Of a stretch of DNA of 64,000 nucleotides, positions 36,525 to 45,077 are shown piece by piece. The translations under genes and the position numbers were made by a program. Source of the DNA: Miscanthus floridulus (lineage: Eukaryota > Streptophyta > Magnoliopsida > Poales > Poaceae); contig NC_089591.1 of the NCBI RefSeq assembly GCF_019320115.1, positions 22,608,502 through 22,672,501 on the forward strand, given 5' to 3'. The notes under the pieces are model-generated. The model was not told the DNA's origin. It worked only from the letters and a program-made list of their open reading frames with translations, and made no database searches. Numbering within the stretch: position 1 is the first letter of the stretch; every line of letters starts with the position of its first letter.

Positions 36525-36790
36525 TTACTTAGTAACTTTGCATATTTCTATTCTAAATGCTTCCACCCGCGTCAGGCATTGTAAATGTTAATCATCGGCA
36601 CAATGTGTATTACTCTTTTCTAAATGCACACATGAGAAAGTCCGACACTATGAGATTGTAACGCGCTAGACAATATCTATTACTCTTTTTCTGAATGTGC
36701 ATGCAAGATTTGATTGCACACAAAAGAAAGTCCCCTACTCTATGATTGTAATGCATTGGACAATAGATTTTGTGTCCGAGCAACTCCTCG
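36525..36790. repeat. Second array of the 127-bp repeat family, diverged
   Basis: GGCACAATGTGTATTACTC at about 36596 and two further GAGAAAGTC/GACAATA-type ends repeat the units at 34849-35265. The two arrays flank the unidentified region 35340-36300. Confidence 0.75.
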
Positions 36791-36919
36791 ACTTGCAATG
36801 GGGTTGTTTGACCCTATAGTTCTCTCTTAAGAGGAATGGCTCAAGTTGCAATGAGGTAGTTAGACAAGATAGATGTTGCTCATATCGCACTTAGATGTTA
36901 GGTTTAGTATACAATGGAA

Positions 36920-37178
36920 AGATAGTGATTAAAATGGTTCAACATGTACATCTTATTATAGAACCATAAAATAGACATTGTGTCCTAAGCAAGACTTCAA
37001 TTATTACATCAAGAATCATTTTAAATCCAAAATTCGATGCCTACATGGCAACATAGTGATAAAAATGGTTCAACATGTACAACTTATTATAGAACCATAA
37101 AATAGACATTTTGTTGTAAGCAAGACTTCAATTATTACATCAAGAATCATTCTAAATCCAAATTTCGATGCCTCTATT
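36920..37178. repeat. 132-bp tandem duplication
   Basis: GGTTCAACATGTACA at 36935 and 37067 starts two near-identical units that run through AACCATAAAATAGACATT and CAAGACTTCAATTATTACAT to TTCGATGCCT. Confidence 0.88.
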
Positions 37179-37455
37179 CCCTCACCTTCTACTGCATCCC
37201 TCCCTTTGACTGTCAAACTATCACCAATCTCTTGTGCGTCCCTTCCTCGGTAGGGAATCAAGGTGACTATGCATCTAAAGGATGTGGCGATGATGATGAA
37301 GTAGGCATCGAAGTCATGATGGTGCTATTGAGGTCAAACTTGCCTGGTGAGTGCATCTCACCTGGTGAGTATGCTAAAATCTCATCGTCCAAATCTGATG
37401 TCTCATTATGCTCAGTGAAGTGGTTACCTAGACAAATGGTGGACTATCCTATCTA

Positions 37456-39046
37456 CTAAACTAAAGTAATAGTGTTAGACCCAAGGGTCGACTCAGCTCT
37501 ATTAATGGTAGGATTAGTAGGCTTAGTGGTCGCATCAGGCTCTATGATTGTTGGAGAAGTCCTAGGAGGCTCTGTATGCACTATTGTGGCATCACACGCT
37601 GAATCTAGCCCCTCAACCTGATTGGGCAGAGAAGGTCGATCAACTGCCTCATGAGCTAAAGCTGAACTCTTCTTATGTTTGACTATAGTAATACTAGCAC
37701 TAGGAGGTTTAGGCATCTCGTTCATTGGAGAAGCCCCGAGAGGCTCTGTATGTGTCCCCATGGCAGCTTGCACCTCGACCTGAGGGGGCGAAGAAGGTGG
37801 ATCACCTGCCTCATCAGAACCTAAAGCTGGCTTAGGTGTCTTGAATGTTGGAGAAGCCATGAGAGACTCTATATGTGCCTCCATGGTGACTTGCACCTTG
37901 ACCTGAGGGGGTGAAGAAGGTGGATCACTACCCTAATCAGGACCTGAAGCTAAACTCTGCTTATGTAGCGTCATCGCAATGGGTAACTCTGTGTGGACAG
38001 TTGTATTATTTGGACTAGTTAGATAACCAGCAATGGGGTTGACCTGACTACCACATTGCAACTGAAGCATCTAAAAGTCAAGGGGCTTAACCCCTATGGC
38101 ACTATATAGTTGATTAAAGCAACCAGTGAACACATTGCAGATCAGATCGATTTTTTGGCCTTGTAAGTTGATGGCCTCACAAAAAGCAGATGATTACTGG
38201 CTCATCTGCTCTTTGAGAAGGACCACACTCTCCATTTGCTTATCAATACTTGCTTTCAAACACCTCTCTTGTCATTCCATATGCTTCTAGTTTTCTTCTT
38301 GGCCGACAACTAGCCTAGCAAGTATCTATCCAAGCTCTGATAGTTGCTGAACGGACACTAGAGGCGGTCCCTACTTGGCTAATGTCTCTGTAGTAGGTGG
38401 AACATCATCCATCTATTTGTTAGCCACACCACTAGAGGATGACCCTCCCTCATCGTGGTCGTCTAACATAGGGTCGCGGTAGTCGCTGTCATTGGAGTCT
38501 AAATCTTGTATTTGTACATTCAAGATTCCTCCAATCTGAGACTGGTGCTCTACCTACCCAAGGGCTACATCCACTATTTCGTGTCTTTCTCTATCCTGTA
38601 TGGGTAATAGCTCTTGAACAAACCTAAGGGCATGCTGTCCACGATGATGATCGTCTAGACTTGCTGACATATAGGTCATAACCTCACTAGTCAACTCATT
38701 GTATAGTGGCCCATTCTTTTCAGAGTCAATCGTGCATAGCAGATAGCTAATGATGTGAGGGGACTCGTGCTGCCATCCAGTACTAATAGCATCAGCTATC
38801 ACATCCTCAATCTTAGATAAGAAAAAGTGTAAGAAGTCAAACTGCTCACCCCTCCATATTGATAGGAGTAGCCACTGTTGTAAGGTGGTCAATGACTCCC
38901 TGTTGCCACCATGAGGCAGGACTGTCTTCCTCAGAGCCATGTGTAGAATGTAAGCCTCTGGATGTAGTCTGTCCAGTGTATGCAATGAGCCATCAGTGAA
39001 GGGGTCCATGAAGAGCGGCTGAATCTCCTAGTCTGTAGGAAAAGTA
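37456..39046 (-). pseudogene. Transposon-type protein, 3' part (interrupted by the Tekay insertion)
   Basis: One minus-strand frame runs from the insertion site down to 37456 with about ten stops, most of them TAG. The first block (LHTLDRLHPEAYILHMALRK, VLPHGGNRESLTTLQQWLLL, FDFLHFFLSKIEDVI) resembles the grass 'putative plant transposon protein' type domain. The rest is a Pro/Ser/Glu-rich tail with two or three copies of a PPSSPPQVEVQ...MEAHIESL-like repeat. The frame is continuous with 53505-54342 if the target duplication is counted once, so the Tekay element split a single coding region. Confidence 0.55.
39042..39046. other. Target-site duplication, left copy (AAGTA)
   Basis: AAGTA immediately before the 5' LTR equals AAGTA at 53505-53509 immediately after the 3' LTR. 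Confidence 0.97.
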
Positions 39047-39559
39047 TGTAACACCCCCGGTGTTATTCTTGCCTAATTGCACTTGCATTTCATATTCATG
39101 AGCATCATTCATCAATTCATGAGCATATGTCACTTGAAACATGTGAAACATGACTTTGAAACAAATGTATCATTTCAAGTGTTTTCATCATTTCAGTACC
39201 TTTAGTGCTTGATTATTGTATGACCAATGTGTGATATAGCTAAATCTATTGTTAAACATCTTAGCTATGCTTAGAAAGTCATTAGGAACAATGTTCAAGT
39301 TGATCATTTTGCCCAATTAAGATTTCAAATCATGGTTTGACTTGTTTTGACCCTAGGACTTTTTGGTTTGACTGTTTAAAAAGTACCACTTGGAATGTTT
39401 GCATGTCTGAGCAACCTAAAGCAAAGTTGTAGGGAATTTAATTCTAAGCAACTTTCATTTTTGGTACATTTTTAAAAGAGGTCATTTTCTTGCTCAAAAT
39501 AATGTATGAAAGATGGCATTTTAAAAATTTCTTAAAAATCAATTGAAAAATTCCATTTC

Positions 39560-40410
39560 TATTTTTCTGGGCCGCCGCCTCGTTTTTGGCCTGCCAGCCG
39601 AAGCCGGCCCAGCGAGCTCCCGCGCGCCCCGCGCCTCGCCTCGCTCGGCCCAGCCCAGCACCGCGCCAGCCCGGCCTGCCTCCGCGCGCCGCGCCTTCTT
39701 CTCCCGCGCGCCGTGCCCGTCGCCGCGCCACGTCCCGAACGCGTCAGGCGACGCCCGCCGCGTGTCCGCCACGCGCCCGGCTAGCCCTGACCGCGCAGCG
39801 CACTGGCGGACTTGAAGAGGAGCGCGCCCTGCTGCCAGCCGCACGCGCTCGGCCTTCACTCCTGCCGCGCTGCCCTTTTGCTCCGCCCTCGCCGAGCGCC
39901 CGAGCTCCGCCCTCGCCGCGAGCCCGAGCTCCGCCGGCGTCAAACTCCCTCACCACCGAGCCATTCTTCAATTCGTCGCGCCCGCAGCTCCGCCCCGCCT
40001 CCCTTTTGCTCACGCTCGCGCTTGCTCCGCCTTCCGAGCCCTGGGTAAGCCTCCCCGCGTCTCGCCGCCGACGGCCATGGCGCCGCTGTGCACGGCCGCC
40101 GTGGAATCCGCCTTCCCTCTCCCCTCCAGCCTCGCCTAGCGACCCTACCGAGCTCTCCTTCTCCTCGCGCGTCTCCTGCGCTCGCTCGCTGGCGCTGCCG
40201 TGGCCGGAGACGGCCGCCGGCCGCTGGCCGAGCCCCGCCGTCGCGCCAGAGCGCGCTCCGGCATGGCGCTCTGCCTCGGCTGGCCAGGCCGAGCCAGGCC
40301 GGGGGCTGACGCCCTGATGGGCCGTCTCCTCTTCCCCGCGCTCGGGCTGCGCAGGCCGGCTGTGGCCGTGGGCCAGTTCCATTCCGCAGGCCGGCCCAGC
40401 AACACTTAAG
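39560..40410 (+). other. GC-rich, CpG-dense island inside the 5' LTR
   Basis: About 850 bp of very GC-rich sequence in an otherwise AT-rich LTR, with abrupt borders. Long overlapping open frames on both strands (for example 39586-40317 +, 39744-40382 -) are side effects of composition: low-complexity Ala/Pro/Arg/Ser. A GG|GTAAGCC donor-like site lies at 40047. It might be a promoter, a 5' UTR or captured host sequence; I cannot tell. Copy at 50125-50975. Confidence 0.7.
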
Positions 40411-41321
40411 CGAATTGTTTTCTATTTATTATTTGTTATTTGAAATCAAGAATAGTTTGAAAAATGTTTGGATGATCAAACTTGTTCCAAATTTGTTGAA
40501 ACAAAATTTGCTAGGTTCCTTATCACCAGATCTACTTGGGAAAAATAATGCATGTCATTTTTGGGATACTTTTCTGTAGAACTTTATTTAATCATGAATA
40601 TTGCTGATAACTTGAAAAATATGTAGAAAAATATATAGGTTTCAGAAAAATATGATTTCAAGTTTGTTAATCTTCTTGTGTCATGTACTCCTTAGGAAAA
40701 ATATATTTCATGCATGTGCTGTGGAAAAATTTTGAGGTGTAGTTCCAGCTCCTTTTATAACTGATTTTTGTTATTTTTGCTAGAGAGCAAACTTTGTATA
40801 AAACATGCATGTGGTAATTTTTGTACAGTCACTATAAGCTATTAAGAACTTAGGAAAAATACTAATTCTGTTGTTTGACACTTTTCATAGTACAAAGTAA
40901 TTTCATGCTCATTTTTATGCTATAGCTTGTCATTTTTGTGTAGGATGGTTTACTTATCCAAATGCCATGAAATTTTTATGGTAGTCTGTTTAGGGTGGTA
41001 GTATGCTACTGCAATTTTCTCAGATTTTTATGAGCATCAGAAATATAGGTTGCTATTCAAACCTGTTATTAACTAGGGTTTAGGCAAGTGTTGCTTTAAG
41101 GGTGATTAAGAAATTAGTAAGCTTTGGTGTATCTTTGAAGCATTTCATAAGATATGTTAACTTAACATATTAGTAGTAGAACAGAATGCAGTAGAGGACA
41201 TGTGCTTATAGTATAGTTTCTTGGATGATGTTGACTACCTTGTGTTTCAACATATCCATTGCATTCATCTCCTTCGATGCACCGTTTGCATAATCACTTA
41301 CGCGCATTGCATCATACAGGA

Positions 41322-41513
41322 TCGCAAACCGAGAACCCAGTCGTCATACCCGAGGAGCCCGAGGAGCAGCTCGAGGTGCAGCAGCAGGAAGTGCCAGAAG
41401 CCGACGAGGAGGACGTTGAGGAACTTCCGGAGTGCCCCGATCACCGTCCGAGCTCCTTCAAGAGAGGCAAGCCCCGGAGCATTTTTCTCCCGGTTTGCAA
41501 ATTAATTAATTAA
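41322..41513 (+). other. Acidic small open frame in the 5' LTR
   Basis: After an acceptor-like CATACAG the frame reads ENPVVIPEEPEEQLEVQQQ, then an E/D-rich stretch and a basic end (SSFKRGKPRSIFLP), stopping at TAA 41511-41513. Codon-like structure and strong charge bias suggest a real exon or its fossil. It is identical in the 3' LTR (51887-52078). Confidence 0.4.
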
Positions 41514-42407
41514 ATGCTTTACTTTAATTGATGCATTACGTTCAGGAGTTGTTTGCAACCGTTGCTGCATTATACCTTGTTTACCTTTGTTATACTATAT
41601 CCTTGTTACCCTGGTATCCGCAGTCGAGTCAATGCTTAGCTGGCTTAGACCGGTAGAAGTCGGGTGATTTCCTGTCACCTGCGAGCTATAGGTGGTTACC
41701 TGGATCTGCTTGGATGACTATGAAGTCATAGTATAACTAAGTGTTAAATGAAGTTGAGACCGGACGGAGACTTGCAGAGTTTTGAACTGTAGTGTTTCCG
41801 TCTGTGTCGATTAAGGACCGACCATTGTTGGGCCTCGAGTCATGTTGAACGCATGCCTTACATTTAGCTGGCCGGATAAAGTACCTTCCGACCGCGAAGC
41901 TGGGAGATTTTTCGGGCCGAGTAGATTGCCCGCAACGCACTGTACCGGAGCAGGTGTGGTAGGACACGGGGGCGGGATGATAAGACCAAAGTGCAGTCGG
42001 TCGGCCCCCGGGTACATGTGGTTCCTGGCAAACTCGAGATTCCTGGAAAGTTGACTCGGTGATCAATATCTCACTTTAGCGGGTGAGTGAGGTTTGTGTA
42101 AGGAATAAATCACCAGCTGGTTAGGAATCGATTCGAATCGCCATCGCTCCTGGATAGTGAGCACTTGACTTGAGTTACTTCATCGTAGTAAATGCTATGG
42201 AACACTTGGACGGTTATAGTGAATATGACAGTATGGAAATTGTTTAATGATCATTGGTTATCATTCTCTGCTTAATCACATGTTTACTCTAGCATAGGTG
42301 CAAATCTAGTTGACAGGTTAATAATAATTAACTTGGCAATAATGCTTTTAGACAGGTTCTTGAATTGCTAAAAATGCTTCTTTTTGCAAATGAGTCAGCT
42401 ACCCTAC

Positions 42408-42413
42408 TATAAA
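42408..42413 (+). promoter_or_regulatory. TATA box in the 5' LTR
   Basis: CTACTATAAAGCCC. Transcription from here would leave about 500 bp of R/U5 before the primer site. The GC island and the acidic frame would then lie in U3, upstream of the start. Copy at 52973-52978. Confidence 0.5.
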
Positions 42414-42941
42414 GCCCTTCATAATCCTTGGTGTCATTATTTTCGGTTATGTCGGGTAAGTCTGGCTGAGTACATTCTCGTACTCAGGGTTTTATTCCCA
42501 CTTGTTGCAGATGGGCAGATGTACTATGGCTACTGTATCAACTGCCTGTATCCTGCGATGGGTGATGCTTAGGACCATGGGCATGGTCATTCCTTACGTC
42601 TCATCTGATGCTTTTGTTGGAGATGATCATTAGCTGGCACTATATTTGAACTCCGTGTGAGTGTGTGTGGTTTTAAGCAAATGACTTCCGCTACTTTTTA
42701 TTCGAACTTGTTTTGTAATAACTATGTTTAAACTCTGATGTATCTGTTATGCAAACTTTTATGTAATATGTGATTGGTGACCGCTAAACTTAGTACGATC
42801 ATGGCTGGGACATGAGTTGGTTTGAAATCCTTCGTGATTTCACGGACTACCGGGTTATACGGGCTTAAGTTTGCTAAAGCGTCTGCGCTGGCGGATGATT
42901 TTCTTACTTAATTTCGTATAATTGGTCGGTTCTGTCACAGC

Positions 42942-42953
42942 TGGTATCAGAGC
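42942..42953 (+). other. Primer-binding site, initiator tRNA-Met
   Basis: TGGTATCAGAGC, two bases after the LTR end. It is complementary to the 3' end of plant initiator tRNA-Met, the usual primer of Tekay and many other plant Gypsy elements. Confidence 0.95.
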
Positions 42954-43200
42954 ATGGTTTAGCGTGTTACTGTTCACAAGTGTATTTAAAACAAAAAGGC
43001 ATTGGAAAACGTGATTTTAAAACTATAAAGTGTGCCAGTGATCATATCCTTTATGCCCAGTTAAGGACTTTAGGTGGCTTAATTAAGTACTGACTGGGGT
43101 TCTTGCATCATATTTCTCTTTCGTCGCTCATACGGCGTGCTATTGTATGAGTGCCACTTGTTTGAGTGGTAATGAATGGATCAATTGCCTCTACGCCTCG

Positions 43201-43206
43201 GTAAGT
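43201..43206 (+). promoter_or_regulatory. Candidate 5' splice site in the leader
   Basis: CTCG|GTAAGTGT is a near-consensus plant donor in the untranslated leader; a second, weaker one (TGCAG|GTACAT) is at 43475. With the acceptor-like sites at 43726 and 45077 they could give separate mRNAs for the two ORFs. Confidence 0.4.
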
Positions 43207-43715
43207 GTGAGTTGTGAGAGCATGATCGGATACACCGCCGATCTAGGGTGAATGCTTATATGATGCTGGAGTAATTACATGTTCTACGCATGTTTTACAA
43301 AGGTATCTCATGTATGGGTCTTCCGTCTGTGGAGGCGATGCCATCAATAGGACGATGGTTCGGGTAGTTACTACCGTTGTACACGTATCTGGGGATTCGT
43401 GTAGAGCGTGTAGATAAAAATTTTACTGCTTTTATGCATTCATTGGGAATTGGGCTGAAATGAATCTTCTGCAGGTACATAACAACGCTATCGTGTAGAA
43501 CGTATTAGCTACGTATTGAGAGAACGTTGTATGCCACCGAATTCGTCGTTAGAAATTATTTATTTCCTAAGTTTGTGAGAACGTACGACCGTACATACAT
43601 CATGTTACTTGTGCATCTCATTCATCTCATGCATACCTCCCCTTATAAATTGATTATCTCATTTTGATAAAAGTTGCATCACCTAAAATATGTTTCCCCG
43701 AAGTAATAAGAGAAC

Positions 43716-43726
43716 TTTTGCTACAG
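43716..43726 (+). promoter_or_regulatory. Acceptor-like site directly before the H3-tail ORF
   Basis: TTTTGCTACAG abuts ATGG. A polypyrimidine-CAG right at the start codon suggests that splicing removes the upstream in-frame ATG. Not proven by sequence alone. Confidence 0.4.
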
Positions 43727-44716
43727 ATGGCCCGCACGAAGCAGACCGCCCGTAAGTCCACCGGAGGAAGAGCACCCCGACGTCCGTTGGCCCTGAGGGA
43801 GCACCGCACCACGGACACCTTCTTGAGCGAGTTTGGCATGCCAACTTTGCTTTGGAGAGTGCTCCATGATGTGGGGTACCCAGAGGGTCAAGAGCCGGTG
43901 TACTCTTGGAATGAGAGCCAGTTAGCAGATGATGGACTTGCAGTGGTGGAGATCATGGTTCCTGCTCTCGGTGATGCTCCAGATTGGGATGGTTGGCATT
44001 TGGAGTTTGAGGGTCGCACTCCAGTTGAGGGTGCAGAGGGAGCAGCCTTCCGTGTCATCAGGGACATTATGAGCAGATTTCCCAGTGAGCTTGCAGCAGC
44101 TTTAGCTGGTACTTTTCCTAGGTATGATCCCCGCGATGCCATTTGGGTTCAGCCTGAAGGAAGCGCATTGGTCAGGGGTCCAGCTGAGGGACAGGCTAGC
44201 GACAACCAGGCAATGAGTGCTATGTTCGCCGCCATCAGGGCGTATGAGGGTCTTGAGAGTACCTACTGGACTTTGACTGGCTTGCGTAGTGAGGATAAGC
44301 TCAAAGGGAAGAAGCAGAAGAAGAGACAGGCACGAGCTATAGCTAGTTTGCAGGAGCAGTTGGCTGATATGAACTTACAGCGAGATCAGGCGGTTGAAAG
44401 AGGTGATAGAGCTATGCAGCAAGTGCATACGTTGACTCAAGCCAACAACAATGCAGACCGCATGATTGGACAGTTGGTTCAGGAAAGGAATGAAGCCTGG
44501 AACGCAAGAAACCTTCTGTTGCAGAGAGTCGATGAGCTAGAGGAATACAACGGCTACTTGCACGAGGAGTTTCACGCGCTCTACAATGGGGTTGGCCCAT
44601 ATGCTCCACCAAATGCCGCTGGCATGGACATCGACGACGACAACCAGAACGAGCCTGTAGTTTCACCTGGAGGCGATGGTGACGTCTCCGATCCCGACGA
44701 TGGTCCCGAGGAGTAG
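43727..44716 (+). CDS. Extra ORF of the Tekay element with a histone H3-tail N-terminus
   Basis: 329 codons. From the ATG at 43727 the protein reads MARTKQTARKSTGG, identical to the histone H3 N-terminus through G13, then R14 (for K), APR, R18 (for K), P19 (for Q), L, A. K4, R8, K9, S10 and R17, the sites of the best-known H3 tail marks, are kept. After residue 22 there is no histone fold. A region of about 170 residues follows (FLSEFGMPTLLWRVLHDVGY; VVEIMVPALGDAPDWDGWHLE), then a K/R patch (KGKKQKKRQAR), a coiled coil (about residues 200-285) and an acidic tail (MDIDDDNQN...DPDDGPEE). The frame is also open upstream to an ATG at 43664. I chose 43727 because it gives the free tail and is preceded directly by an acceptor-like TTTTGCTACAG. 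The function is unknown; a role in chromatin or in evading silencing is inference. Confidence 0.85.
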   Translation: MARTKQTARKSTGGRAPRRPLALREHRTTDTFLSEFGMPTLLWRVLHDVGYPEGQEPVYSWNESQLADDGLAVVEIMVPALGDAPDWDGWHLEFEGRTPVEGAEGAAFRVIRDIMSRFPSELAAALAGTFPRYDPRDAIWVQPEGSALVRGPAEGQASDNQAMSAMFAAIRAYEGLESTYWTLTGLRSEDKLKGKKQKKRQARAIASLQEQLADMNLQRDQAVERGDRAMQQVHTLTQANNNADRMIGQLVQERNEAWNARNLLLQRVDELEEYNGYLHEEFHALYNGVGPYAPPNAAGMDIDDDNQNEPVVSPGGDGDVSDPDDGPEE

Positions 44717-45061
44717 GCTAGTTGCCTTGCGCTAGTAACTAGGTCTTGTCGCGATGACCTTTCTTTTGTTGGCATGTAATCTATCGTATGTTGCTTCGAA
44801 CGTATGAGAATTGGCATGTGTTTGGAACTTGATTTTCGAATGCGATATCTGAACGCATAAAAAGTCCAGTGTATGTATGCTGGCAATGTGATTGTATGGA
44901 CGCGATGTTTGCCGTTTAAGTAACTCGATTAAGTGCTGTTGTTTTAATTGGAATTGCGATTGTTGTGCCTCTGTTTTTCTTGTATGAATTTATTCTCTCC
45001 AGTAAATTCAGTATGGCATAATTTTTCCCTCACTCGCAATTATTACAGCTTCACTCAATCA

Positions 45062-45077
45062 TACTTGTTGCTGAAAT
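45062..45077 (+). promoter_or_regulatory. Acceptor-like site directly before gag-pol
   Basis: TACTTGTTGCTGAAATATGCAG abuts the ATG of gag, the same layout as at the upstream ORF. Confidence 0.35.

Larger units (their letters stand above)
39047..42939 (+). repeat. 5' LTR of the Tekay element
   Basis: TGTAACACCCCCGG...GGTTCTGTCACA. AT-rich start, GC-rich core at 39560-40410, AT-rich middle, a small acidic open frame at 41322-41513, a TATA box at 42408, and the LTR end two bases before the primer site. Differences from the 3' LTR: 40348 T/C, 41560 C/T, 41824 A/G (5'/3'). Confidence 0.97.

Noticed and set aside
36920..37178. CRISPR-like array
   Set aside because: Only two long units in a plant nuclear context; a plain tandem duplication.
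39586..40382. Long proteins on both strands in the GC-rich LTR block (243 and 212 codons)
   Set aside because: Low-complexity Ala/Pro/Arg/Ser in overlapping opposite frames; explained by GC-rich composition with few stops.
43727..44716. A host histone H3 gene
   Set aside because: Only the first 13-21 residues match H3; the histone fold is absent, and the ORF lies between the primer site and gag of a complete retrotransposon.
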